Assembly (NCBI RefSeq): GCF_018294505.1
Contig: NC_057810.1
Span: forward strand, 200,947,238-201,011,237
Origin: Triticum aestivum
Taxonomy: Eukaryota > Streptophyta > Magnoliopsida > Poales > Poaceae
Direction: 5' to 3'
Length of the DNA stretch: 64,000 bases
This document shows positions 33,840-44,508 of the stretch, piece after piece (position 1 is the first letter of the stretch; each line of letters opens with the position of its first letter). The notes below the pieces were generated by a model. The model had not been told where the DNA came from. It did not search any database and worked only from the letters and a program-made list of their open reading frames with translations. The translations under genes were made by a program, and so were the position numbers.

Positions 33840-35450
33840 CATGCCACAAACCACTTTCTGCCAATGTGGGTATCTCTACTTAGATTCAATGAGCACCTCA
33901 CTGACATAATAAACCAGCCTTTGAACCGGATATTCCTTGCCTGACTCTTTCCTTTACACCACAACTACCACACTAACAGCTCTGTTGTTAGCAGCCACAT
34001 ATAAAAGCAAGGGCTCCTTCTCAATAGGAGCTACAAGAACCGGCGGTTTAGCCAGCTGTCTTTTAAGCGCCTCAAATGCCTCATTGGCCGCATCACTCCA
34101 GACAAAGTGATTTGTCTTCTTTATCATCTTATAAAGAGAAATGGCCTTTTCACCCAGACGACTTATAAACCGGCTCAAGGCCGCAATACGACCTGCCAAA
34201 CGTTGGACGTCATTTATACATGCCGGTTTAGCCAAAAAAGTGATAGCCTTGATTTTCTACGAATTAGCCTCAATGCCTCTCTCAGAAACTAAGAAACCCA
34301 ATAGTTTGCTTGCTGGCACGCCAAAGACACACTTGGCCGGGTTAAGCATCATCTTATAGACCCGGAGATTGTTGAAGGTCTCTTTTAAATCATCTATCAA
34401 GGTCTCTTTCTTCCTGGATTTCACAACAATATCATCCACATAGGCATGAACATTACGCCCAATCTGATCACGGAGGCAATTCTGAACACACCGCTGATAA
34501 GTCGCCTGGGCACTCTTGAGTCCAAAAGGCATAGAAACATAGCAGAAGGCTCCAAAGGGAGTGATGAAAGATGTCTTCTCCTGGTCCTTAACTGCCATCT
34601 TGATCTGATGATAACCAGAATAAGCATCCAGAAAACTCAAACGCTCATAGCCCACCATAGCATCAATAATCTGGTCAATACAAGGGAGAGCAAAAGGGTT
34701 AGCCGGATAGGACTTATTAAGATCTGTATAATCCACACACATACGCCAAGTGGCATTTTTCTTAAGCACCAGCACCGGGTTAGCCAACCACTCAGGATGA
34801 AAAACTTCAATGATGAACCCAGCCGCCAAGAGCCAGGCCACTTCTTCACCAATGGTCTTACACCTTTCTTCATTGAAACAACGAAGGAATTGTTTGACCG
34901 GCTTAAACTTGGGATCAATATTGAGAGTGTGCTCAGCGAGTCCCTTGGTACACCTAGCATGTCTGAAGGTTTCCATGCAAAGATGTCCCGGTTCTCACGA
35001 ATGAACTCGATGAGCACGCTTTCCAATTTCGGATCCATATTAGCACTGATGTTGAACTGCTTGGATGAGTCTCTAGGAACAAAGCCAACCAGCTTAGTGT
35101 CATCTGCCGACTTAAATTTCAACAAGGGATCATGCTCTGTAGCAAGCTTCTTCAAAAGTGTCATATCTGTCGGGTCAACATTATCTTTGTAAAATTTCAA
35201 CTCTTCTATGGCACAAGCAGACTCAGCATAAGCAGCATCGCCTTCTTCATAGTCCAGAGCGATCTTCCTATCACCGTGCATCGTGATGGTGCCTTTGTGA
35301 CTTGGCATCTTAAGCTACAAATAAACATAACAAGGCCATGCCATAAATTTGGCATAAGCCGGCCGCCCGAACAAAGCGTGATACGAACTTTTGATCTTGA
35401 CCACCTCAAAGGTCAATTTTTCATCTCTAGAATCATGGTAATTACCGAAG
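33840..35450 (-). pseudogene. pol: Gypsy reverse transcriptase and first RNase H (Tat-type)
   Basis: The RT region is at 34257-34976 with the motif AYVDDIVVKS (YVDD intact) and FLDAYSGYHQI. Upstream part 34637-35308 covers the protease-RT linker. RNase H at about 33840-34235 begins with FEALKRQLAKPPVL. Several stops and frameshifts break it (for example near 34250 and 33950). Inactive. Confidence 0.85.
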
Positions 35451-35455
35451 TCCAC

Positions 35456-36525
35456 TGATGTCTACTACACAACCTTCTTCTTGTAGACGTTGTTGGGCCT
35501 CCAAGTGCAGAGGTTTATAGGATAGTAGCAAATTTCCCTCAAGTGGATGACCTAAGGTTTATCAATCCGTGGGAGGCATAGGATGAAGATGGTCTCTCTC
35601 AAACAACCCTGCAACCAAATAAAAAAGAGTCTCTTGTGTCCCCAACACACCCAATACAATGGTAAATTGTATAGGTGCACTAGTTCAGCGAAGAGATGGT
35701 GATACAAGTGCAATATGGATGGTAGATATAGGTTTTTTTAATCTGAAAATATAAAAACGGCGAGGTAACTAATGATAAAAGTGAGCGTAAACGGTATTGC
35801 AATGGTAGGAAACAAGGCCTAAGGTTCATACTTTCACTAGTGCAAGTTCTCTCAACAATAATAACATAATTGGATCACATAACTATCCCTCAACATGCAA
35901 CAAAGAGTCACTCCAAAGACACTAATAGCGGAGAACAAACGAAGAGATTATGGTAGGGTACGAAACCACCTCAAAGTTATCATTTCTGTTCTATCAATTT
36001 AAGAGTCCGTAGTAAAATAACATGAAGCTATTCTTTCCGTTCAATCTATCATAGAGTTCATACTAGAATAACACCTTAAGACACAAATCAACCAAAACCC
36101 TAATGTCACCTAGATACTCCATTGTCACCTCAAGTATCCGTGGGCATGATTATACGATATGTATCACACAATCTCAGATTCATCTATTCAACCAACATAA
36201 AGTACTTCAAAGAGTGCCCCAAAGTTTCTACCGGAGAGTCAAGACGAAAACGTGTGCGAACCCCTATGCATAGGTTCATGGGCGGAACCCGCAAGTTGAT
36301 CACCAAAACATACATCAAGTGGATCATGTGATATCCCATTGTCACCACAGATAAGCACGGCAAGACATACATCAAGTGTTCTCAAATCCTTAAAGACTCA
36401 ATCCGATAAGATAACTTCAAAGGGAAAACTCAATCCATTACAAGAGAGTAGAGGGGCAGAAACATCATAAAATCCAACTATAATAGCAAAGCTCGCGATA
36501 CATCAAGATTGTGCCATAGAGAGAA

Positions 36526-36562
<37 letters not shown>

Positions 36563-37157
36563 AAACACATAGCTACTGGTACATACCCTCAGCCCCGAGG
36601 GGGAACTACTCCCTCCTCGTCATGGAGAGCGCCGGGATGATGAAGATGGCCACCGGTGAGGGATACCCCCCTCCGGCAGGGTGCCAGAACAGGGTCCCGA
36701 TTGGTTCTTGGTGGCTACAGAGGCTTGCGGTGGTGGAACTCCCGATCTATGTTCGTCTTCGTAGGTTTTAGGGTATATGGACTTATATAGGTGAAAGAAG
36801 TCGGTCGGGGGAGCCACGAGGGGACCACGAGACAGGGGGCGCGCCCAGTAGGGTGGGCGTGCCCCCACCCTCGTGGCCACCTCGAAGCTTCCTTGACTTC
36901 AACTCCAAGTCTCCTGGATCACATCCGTTCCAAAAATAACGCTCCCGAAGATTTCATTCCGTTTGGACTCCGTTTGATATTCCTTTTCTTCGAAACACTG
37001 AAATAGTCAAGAAAACAGCAATATGGGTTGGGCCTCCGGTTAATAGGTTAGTCCCAAAAATAATATAAAAGTGTATAATAAAGCCCATAAACATTCAAAA
37101 CGGATAATAAAATAGCATGAATGCTTCATAAATTATAGATACGTTGGAGACGTATCA
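35456..37157 (-). mobile_element. Solo LTR of a Sabrina/WHAM-type Gypsy element
   Basis: A single 1702-bp LTR in minus orientation (plus strand begins TGATGTCTAC and ends GACGTATCA) with no internal region. Flanks TCCAC (35451-35455) and ACCAC (37158-37162) match at four of five bases, an aged TSD. It splits the protease-RT region of the Tat element. Produced, presumably, by recombination between the two LTRs of a once complete element. Family name from memory. Confidence 0.85.
36529..36560. repeat. (GA)16 microsatellite
   Basis: Uninterrupted GA units inside the solo LTR. Confidence 0.95.
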
Positions 37158-37522
37158 ACCACTTCCAGGGTTATCTTACCTACCGGATATGCCGACTTAC
37201 CAGTCACCACCCCATCAAAAACAGTAGAAGACGTCTTAAGATCTTTGTCAGTCAAATTCATAGGGCGAAAAGTATCGTCGTATAGGATATTGATACTACT
37301 ACCTCCATCCATGAGCACCTTTGTAAACTTGTATCCTCCTACCTGAGGAGCAACCACCAATGCCAATTGACCCGGATTGTCAACCCGGGGCGGGTGATCC
37401 TCACGGCTCCATATGATAGGCTGCTTAGACCACCTCAAATATCGAGGTATCGCCGGCTCAACTGAGTCCACCGCCCGCTTATGGATTTTCTGATCTCTTT
37501 TGCACAGACTCATGGTAAACAC
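37158..37522 (-). pseudogene. Gypsy aspartic protease region (Tat-type)
   Basis: The minus-strand frame contains KVLMDGGSSINILY, the retroviral-type protease active site (Asp-Gly-Gly-Ser variant seen in Tat elements). The domain is cut by the solo LTR at 37157 and resumes at 35450. Confidence 0.82.
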
Positions 37523-37539
37523 ATGATATTGACCACTAT

Positions 37540-39275
37540 TCAGCTACTTTGGATTGCTCTGATAACCAGACTGTTGCTGCTGATTCCCTTGACCAGATTG
37601 CTGATTAAAGCCACCTTGATTGCCTTGGCCCTGAAAACCAGAGCTTGAACCGCCACCTCCAAAGCCAGGTCCGTGAGAGCCGAATCCTGAACCGCCATTC
37701 GGGCCATGATTATTCTGGAAAAAAATAGAGTTTTCTGTATTCCCTCATGATGAAGCAATCCTTCCGCAGATGACTGGCCGACTTCTCTTGCATATTGTGC
37801 TTTGGGCAAGGTTGATTCATCATGGCCTCAAGGTCGAACTTCGGCCCTCCAAACCGGGGTGTTGATGCTTTCCCCTTACGACGCTGATTATTGTTCTGCG
37901 CATTGGTGTTAGCCACCAAATCCAAACCACTGTCGGCCTTGCGCTTACCGTTGCCCCCTTGACTCGCCGTATTATGATGTCCCTTTGCATTGCCACTCTT
38001 CTTCCCTTTGCCAACTTTCTCCTCATTAGACTCAGTGTCTTTAGTACTATCAGAGTCGGCATATTTGACGAGAGTTGCCATGAGCTCCCCCATATCATTG
38101 CAGTTGCGCTTAAGCCGCCCCAACTTTTGTTTAAGAGGAAGAAAATGGCAAATCTTTTCCAGCATTAGGACGGCTGAACTGGCATTGATATTGTCGTATG
38201 AATGGATAACGGCTGAGATCCGGTGCACCCAATTGGTGGTCGACTCGCCTTCTCCTTGGACATAAGAGTCTAAGTCTAGAGTCGACATAGGATGCTTGCA
38301 TGTGTCTTTAAAATTTTGAATAAAACGCGCCTTCAGCTCAGTCCATGATCTGATGGAGTTAGGGGGCAATCCTTTCATCCAAGTATGTGCTGGTCCATCC
38401 AACATCATGGTGAAGTACTTAGCACATGCAGCATCGCTAACATCCAGCATCTCCATGGCAATCTCATAACTCTCAATCCAAGCTTTTGGAGGTTGATCCG
38501 CCGTGTAATTAGGCACCTTGCGAGGGCCCTTGAAATCCTTAGGCAAGCGCTTGTTACATAGAGCCGACACTAAACATGGCACACCAAGGGTTCTAGAGGT
38601 CACACCTACCTCCAGAGATGCCGATGGGTAAATCGGAGATTGCTACTGAGCCGCCAGCTCAGCCTCACACCGCGCTCTGCCCTGGTCCACCAAAGCCTGA
38701 GCATCATTACCAGTGCGCGGTGGGTCAGGCCTACGAGGTTGGTTGTGGTGTCATTCACTGCTCGATATTGCTGGTGAACCAATGTGCCTGCTATAACTCC
38801 GGCTTGGGCGCGGGGTCAAATGAATCCGTTCACGATTGTATGAATAAGCCGCCTGTTGAGCCATTTATGTCTGAAGAAGCTTTCCCACTCGCCTTATCTC
38901 CACCGCAGCTGGTGACTCATATTGAACAGGGAGAGCCACCAATCGGGTCACCGCAGTTATCATATTGTTCAGAGGGTTAGAATAATGACCCGGTGGCATC
39001 GGAACATGCTGAGGAGGGGTCAAGTTCAAACGTGGGGGGTCTGCAGCACGTGGCTGAGCTGGTGCTCTAGCTGCCGACGCCTGAACAACCCGATCCACTA
39101 CGGGCGGGTTACTGGTTCCGGCCCCAGGCATATTGAAAAGGTTTCTTGAATCGTACACCGGAGGTAAACAACTCTGGTGCCTTCTGTTAAAAACTACGTT
39201 TGATGCATTCTGGTCCAAGCTCAAGCCAAAAATTTCTGCTTGAATCCATTGTGCTTCCCACTCCAAGGGGGCTCA
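37540..39275 (-). pseudogene. gag: Gypsy gag, main part (Tat-type)
   Basis: Piece 37710-38603 is the capsid-like retrotransposon Gag domain (motif HTWMKGLPPNSIRSWTEL). It is followed by a basic tail with a CPKHN..H..C-like remnant (about 37790). Piece 38865-39266 is an upstream Pro-rich linker. The frame is broken between 38603 and 38865 and again near 37700. The Angela insertion at 39275 separates it from the N-terminal part at 51210-51974. Confidence 0.8.
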
Positions 39276-41002
39276 TGTTGGAAATATGCCCTAGAGGCAA
39301 TAATAAAAGGATTATTATTATATTTGCTTGTTCATGATAATTGTCTTTTATTCATGCTATAATTGTATTATCCTGAAATCGTAATACACGTGTGAATACA
39401 TAGACCACAATACGTCCCTAGTAAGCCTCTAGTTGACTAGCTCGTTGGTCAACAGATAATCATGGTTTCCTGACTATGGACATTAGATGTCGTTGACAAC
39501 GGGATCACATCATTAGGAGAATGATGTGATGGACAAGACCCAATCCTAAGCATAGCACAAGATCGTGTAGTTCGTTTTGCTAGAGCTTTTCCAATGTCAA
39601 GTATCTTTTCCTTAGACCATGAGATCGTGTAACTCCCGGATACCGTAGGAGTGCTTTGGGTGTACCAAACGTCACAACGTAACTGGGTGACTATAAAGGT
39701 GCACTACAGGTATCTCCGAAAGTGTCTGTTGGGTTGACACGGATCAAGACTGGGATTTGTCACTCTGTATAACGGAGAGGTATCACTGGGCCCACTCGGT
39801 AGTGCATCATCATAATGAGCTCAAATTGACCAAGTGTCTGGTCACGGGATCATGCATTACGGTACGAGTAAAGTGACTTGCCGGCAACGAGATTGAATGA
39901 GGTATTGGGATACCGACGATCAAATCTCGGGTAAGTAACATACCGTCTGACAAAGGGAATAGTATATGGGGTTGCTTGAATCCTCGACATCGTGGTTCAT
40001 CCGATGAGATCATCGAGGAGTATGTGGGAGCCAACATGGGTATCCAGATCCCGTTGTTGGTTATTGACCGGAGAGCCGTCGCGGTCATGTCTGCATGTCT
40101 CCCGAACCCGTAGGGTCTACACACTTAAGGTTCGGTGATGCTAGGGTTGTATGAATATGAGTATGCAGCAAATCGAATGTTGTTCGGAGTCCCGGATGAG
40201 ATCCCGGACGTCACGAGGAGCTCCGAAATGGCCCGGGGGTAAAGAATTATATAAAGGAAGTGCTGTTTCGGCCATCGGGAAAGTTTCGGGGTCACCCGGT
40301 ATTGTACCGGGACCACCGGAAGGGTCCCGGGGGTCCACCGGGTGGGGCCACCTATCCCGGAGGGCCCCGTGGGCTGAAGTGGGAGGGGAACCAGCCCCTA
40401 GTGGGCTGGTGTGCCCCCCTCGCCCTTGGGCCCCTCATGCGCCTAGGGATGGAAACCCTAGGTGGGGGGCGCCCCAGTTGCCTTGGGGGGCACTCCACCC
40501 CCCTGGCCGCCGCCCCCCTTGGGAGATTGGATCCCCCAGGGCCGGCGCCCCCCCTGGGGGCCTATATAAAGGAGGGCTAGGGGGAGGGCTGCCGCACCCT
40601 GTGTCTTGGCGCCTCCCTACCCCTGCTACACCTCGTCCTCCTCCCGCAGCAGCTTGGCGAAGCCCTGCCGGAGTTCTGCTGCATCCACCACCACGCCGTT
40701 GTGCTAATGGATCATCATCAACCTCTCCTTCCCCCTTGCTGGATCAAGAAGGAGGAGACGTCATCCGCTCCATACGTGTGTTGAACGCGGAGGTGCTGTC
40801 CATTCGGCACTTGGTCATCGGTGATTTGGATCACGGTGAGTACGACTCCATCATCACCGTTCTCTTGAACGCTTCCGCACGCGATCTACAAGTGGTATGT
40901 AGATGCAATCTCTCTCCTATCACTCGTTGCTTAGATGAACTCATAGATGGATCTTGGTGAAACCGTAGGAAAATTTTTAATTTTCTGCAATGTTCCCCAA
41001 TA
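39276..41002 (+). repeat. 5' LTR of the Angela-type element
   Basis: 1727 bp starting TGTTGGAAATATGCCC; the terminal CA reads TA (41001-41002), a point change compared with the 3' LTR. TATA box CTATATAAAG at about 40562-40571. Confidence 0.95.
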
Positions 41003-41003
41003 G

Positions 41004-41016
41004 TGGCATCATGAGC
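41004..41016 (+). promoter_or_regulatory. Degenerate primer-binding site of the Angela-type element
   Basis: TGGCATCATGAGC directly follows the LTR and resembles the Met-tRNA complementary site TGGTATCAGAGC with a few changes. Confidence 0.7.
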
Positions 41017-41369
41017 TAGGTCTATGCGTAGTTCTCTATTGCACGAGTAGAACACAATTTTGTTGTGGGCGTAGATCTTGTCAACTTGCTTGCCACTACT
41101 AGTCTTTTCTTGCTTCAGCGGTATTGTGGGATGAAGCGGCCCGGACCGACCTTACACGTACGCTTACGTGAGACAGGTTCCACCGACTGACATGCACTAG
41201 TTACATAAGGTGGCTAGCGGGTGTCTGTCTCTCCTACTTTAGTTGGAGCGGATTCGACAAAAAAGGTCCTTATGAAGGGTAAATAATTGACAAAATCAGG
41301 TTGTGGTTATTCGTACACTACTAGGGAAAAGCCTATACACATAATCTTACCAGCAGCGCGCTCCAAAAT

Positions 41370-41935
41370 AACTCGCTGCTGCTAACTAGCAGTAGCGCGG
41401 ACAGACGAAACCCGCTGCTGAGACAAATATAGCAGTAGCGCGTCACCCCAAAGACGCGCTGCTGCTATAATTCCTACGAGGCCGCCGTGAGGGTAGTTAT
41501 AGCAGCAACACGTTAAGGTGATGCGCGCTACTACTACGTGGCATAGTAGCAGCGCATTTCTCTGATAAGCGCTACTGCTAAGTTTCCTACAAAAATTTAG
41601 TCCCACCTCGCTCCGTGAAGAGAGTTTCTACCACCTTAAATATGTTACTTCTCACACTTTGACAAGCACTTGATCTTCATTGAACTCTATGTGTAGAATT
41701 TGTGGCTGCAATATGAGTCTTCACCTGTTCCTAAACCGGTGAGGACTCATATTGTCAAATCAGATTGTACACAAAAAGATCGTTGATGATCAATGTGTTT
41801 TTGATATATTGAACAAAGTCTATTTTTACATGCTGACACATAGCAGTAGCGCTTTACTGTGAAAGGCGCTGCTGCTAGGTAGCTTAGCAGTAGCGTCTTT
41901 TCCTGAAGAGCGCTACTGCCAAGCCATTCATCTCC
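41370..41935. repeat. Left subterminal repeats of the CACTA element
   Basis: At least ten copies of TAGCAGTAGCGC-like 10-12-mers in both orientations, for example near 41389, 41432, 41455, 41545, 41566, 41843, 41866, 41885 and 41909. In En/Spm-like elements such arrays are the binding sites of the accessory transposition protein. Confidence 0.75.
41709..41754. repeat. Short inverted repeat (hairpin) in the CACTA element
   Basis: Arms at 41709-41725 and 41738-41754 are complementary over 17 bases with one mismatch (G-U in RNA), loop 12 nt. Confidence 0.75.
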
Positions 41936-41959
41936 CTCATCTCCTCCATTCAGATCCAC

Positions 41960-42260
41960 TCACACACACAGCCACTCAATCCTCTCCGATCCATCTGCGC
42001 CGCGTGCCCCCGTCGCCCCTCCTCCGTCTGCGCTGCGCGCCGTCACCTCCTCCTCCTTGCTGGACTCGGTACCGGCCTCCTCCTCCGTCCTTCCTCTCCA
42101 CTCGCCGCTGGCCAGCCCCTCCTCGCTCCGCCTTCCTCCTCCGTCCTCCCTCAACTGGCTGCGCCGGCCGGCCCCTCCTCGCTCCGCCTTCCTGCTCCGT
42201 CCTCCCTCAACTGGCCGCGCCGGCCGGCCCCTCCTCGCTCCGCCTTCCTCCTCCATCCTA
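41960..42260 (+). other. GC-rich, CT-rich leader of the captured gene
   Basis: Composition changes sharply to CT-rich GC-rich DNA typical of grass 5' UTRs. A 64-bp segment (CTCCGCCTTCC... GGCCGG) is repeated about two and a half times between 42125 and 42255. It probably precedes the first intron of the B3-like gene. It contains open frames on both strands but none looks coding. Confidence 0.5.
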
Positions 42261-42807
42261 GTAGGCTAGTTGATTTAGTTGACTTAGAACATTTTGATTT
42301 AGTTGATTTATTAGGCTAGTTGATTTAGTTGACTTGGAACATTTTGATTTAGTTGATTTAGTAGGCTAGTTGATTTAGTTGACTTAGAACATTTTGATTT
42401 AGTTGATTTAGTAGGCTAGTTGATTTAGTTGACTTAGAACATTTTGATTTAGTTGATTTAGTAGGCTAGTTGATTTAGTTGACTTAGAACATTTTGATTT
42501 GGTTGATTTAGTAGGCTAGTTGATTTAGTTGACTCAGAACATTTTGATTTAGTTGATTTAGTAGGCTAGTTGATTTAGTTGACTTAGAACATTTTGATTA
42601 AGTTGATTTAGTAGGCTAGTTGATTTAGTTGACTTAGAACATTTTGATTTAGTTGATTTAGTAGGCTAGTTGATTTAATTGACTTAGAACATTTTGATTT
42701 GGTTGATTTAGTAGGCTAGTTGATTTAGTTGACTTAGAACATTTTGATTTAGTTGATTTAGTAGGCTAGTTGATTTAGTTGACTTAGAACATTTTGATTT
42801 AGTTGAT
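42261..42807. repeat. 50-bp minisatellite, 11 units
   Basis: Units begin GTAGGCTAGTTGATTTAG at 42261, 42311 (TTAGGC variant), 42361, 42411 and so on every 50 bases to 42761, with only scattered single-base differences. It starts with a GTAGGC donor-like site and is followed by TTGCTTTAG (about 42834) just before the ATG at 42841, so it may occupy a 5' UTR intron. Confidence 0.95.
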
Positions 42808-42840
42808 CGTTAATCCTTTGCTCATATTGCTTTAGGAAGA

Positions 42841-43911
42841 ATGGCGCCGCCACCACCACTATGTCAACTGTGCAAGTCAAGATGCGCCAGCAACCTTGCA
42901 ACTGGCAAGCTGTTCGGCATCTACTTCCAGCCGAGTTTTCGTCATGCGGCGGTAAGAAATTAGATGAAATGTAATAACTATTTTATTTTTAGTGTTGGCA
43001 TTACTGCATTGTGTCATTTTGCTTATTTTACATAGATCGTCCCATGCAATGTGAGGTTGAAATTCAACAAGCTGACAGGAGACACTGTGACATTTGAGGC
43101 TCCTGGGGGGCGTACACTATGGAGGTCGAGAAAGGACGCAATATGTCGCAGATTGGAGGAGATGGATGGGTCCGTTTCATCGCTCGCATGCATCTTACTA
43201 GTGGTGAGTTGATCAGCTTCAACTTCCGAGCAGAAAGACCCAAGCTAGCTGTCATTTATCTCAACCTGGTGGAAGATGATGAAGATGACGAAGATGATGA
43301 AGATGATGAAGATAATGAGGACCCACTCGATGAAGATGATGAGGACCCACTTCATGAAGCCATCGTAGCTCAAAGAACAAGGCTGAGTGAGGAGGAGGTG
43401 TGCAACCTATGGGACATAATTCCGCCACGTGCTGACTTTGTCGGGGTGCCATTCGTGACCCGCTTGACAAATACCATGGTTGATCGACATGATATGGTAT
43501 GTTATACTTACAAATGCAAATTAATAGTGTGAATTACTTAGTGTACAGTCCAATGATATGGTATGTTGTGTGGAATCTAGTCGATGATATATATGTTTTA
43601 GTGTAGAGTTCGATCACATGCTTATTAATTGATATGTTTTTCTTATTCAGAAATTGGCAAAGAGCATATCTGTGAGTTATGGTATCGAGCCTGATGAAGA
43701 AGGCTCAGCTGGACTACGCCTTACTGCAAGGGGCTCCGTCACAACCTGTACTTACCGCGTGGACACGGACGGTCGCACACACTTAAACTCGGTTGGGTGG
43801 AAGAAATTCCTCGATGGCAAGAATCTTCGTGTTGGACAGGCCATCCTAATTACTATCAGGAACACCAACCGCCCAGGCTTGAGGATGATGATTGTCTTCG
43901 ATATCATCTAG
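42841..43911 (+). pseudogene. Two-B3-domain protein gene captured by the CACTA element, one-base frameshift
   Basis: Three exons fit GT-AG borders and phase 0 joins: 42841-42951, 43036-43496 and 43651-43911 (stop TAG). Exon lengths sum to 833 nt; one more base would give 278 codons. The shift falls in the run of six G at 43105-43110: the frame before it (IVPCNVRLKFNKLTGD) and after it (GWVRFIARMHLTSGELISF) together make a B3-type DNA-binding fold. An acidic linker with Asp/Glu repeats follows (43270-43360). The third exon encodes a second B3-like segment (VGWKKFLDGKNLRVGQAI). B3 domains are plant-specific DNA-binding modules of nuclear transcription factors. The short N-terminus has a CxxC pair. 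It may be a host gene fragment or an element-encoded binding protein. Confidence 0.72.
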
Positions 43912-44074
43912 AACTACATATGTGTGTGTGGCTATATCATCTAGAACTACATATGTGTGTGTGGCTATATCATCTAGAACTACATATGTAGGTGTGGCTA
44001 TATCATCTAGAACTACATATGATGATCGTCGTCGATATCATCTAGAACTACATATGATGATGGCCGTTGATATG
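43901..44074. repeat. Tandem repeat starting at the stop codon of the B3-like gene
   Basis: The unit ATATCATCTAGAACTACATA plus a variable tail is repeated five times: three units of 33 bp (43901, 43934, 43967), then two of about 35 bp (44000, 44035). The first unit includes the last codons and TAG of the gene. Confidence 0.88.
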
Positions 44075-44128
44075 ACCTTGTACTGCTTGAGGATGCATGT
44101 TGGCTATGAATGAAATTGTTATCTAGTA

Positions 44129-44198
44129 CTCCCTTCGTTCCAATTTACTCGTCGTGGTTTGAACTAAAACCACGACGAGTAATTTGGAACGAAGGGAG
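44129..44198. mobile_element. Stowaway-like MITE inside the CACTA element
   Basis: A 70-bp near-perfect palindrome with CTCCCTTCGTTCC ends, flanked by TA on both sides (44127-44128, 44199-44200), the Tc1/mariner TSD. Confidence 0.9.
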
Positions 44199-44299
44199 TA
44201 CTACCGTACCTAGTAATGGTTTATGAATTTGATGTCTACTAGCAGTACCTAGTATCTAGTATCTGAAAGGAGAACTGAAATGGGAAAATGATGAAAGAT

Positions 44300-44500
44300 A
44301 TAGTAGTAGCGAGGGATGGCGAAATCGCTACAGCTAGTTAATAGTAGCACGTTCCCAAACAGCGCTGCTGATATCGTCAACAGTAGTAGTGCGGGTTAGG
44401 ACCGCGCTACTACTATGAGTTAGCTGTAGCGCCTTATTAGTAGCACGGCCACCCGCGCTGCTGCTAGCCTAAAAACCCGCGCTGCGGCTAGCCTTTTCCC
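44300..44500. repeat. Right subterminal repeats of the CACTA element
   Basis: AGTAGTGCGGG/GCGCTGCTGCTAGC-like motifs recur in both orientations, for example near 44306, 44342, 44361, 44381, 44392, 44434 and 44453, mirroring the left end. Confidence 0.75.
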
Positions 44501-44508
44501 TAGTAGTG

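Larger units (their letters stand above)
41317..44508. mobile_element. Non-autonomous CACTA transposon carrying a B3-domain gene
   Basis: The ends are perfect-looking terminal inverted repeats (CACTACTAGGGAAAAG at 41317, CTTTTCCCTAGTAGTG ending 44508) with a 3-bp TSD GTA on both sides (41314-41316 and 44509-44511), the CACTA hallmark. Both ends have subterminal arrays of AGCAGTAGCGC-like motifs. No TNP2-type transposase is present. The interior has a GC-rich leader, a 50-bp minisatellite, a three-exon B3-like gene and a Stowaway MITE. It would need a transposase supplied in trans. Confidence 0.93.

Noticed and set aside
40151..40960. 269-codon frame in the Angela LTR (and its counterpart at 50403-51164)
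   Set aside because: It lies entirely within the LTR, is Pro/Gly-rich because of GC content and differs between the two LTRs; not a gene.
41960..42261. Opposed Pro/Ser-rich and Gly/Arg-rich frames
   Set aside because: They come from the CT-rich leader with an internal repeat; no domain.
42261..42807. CRISPR-like array (regular 50-bp repeats)
   Set aside because: The repeats are contiguous with no unique spacers, and the genome is a plant.
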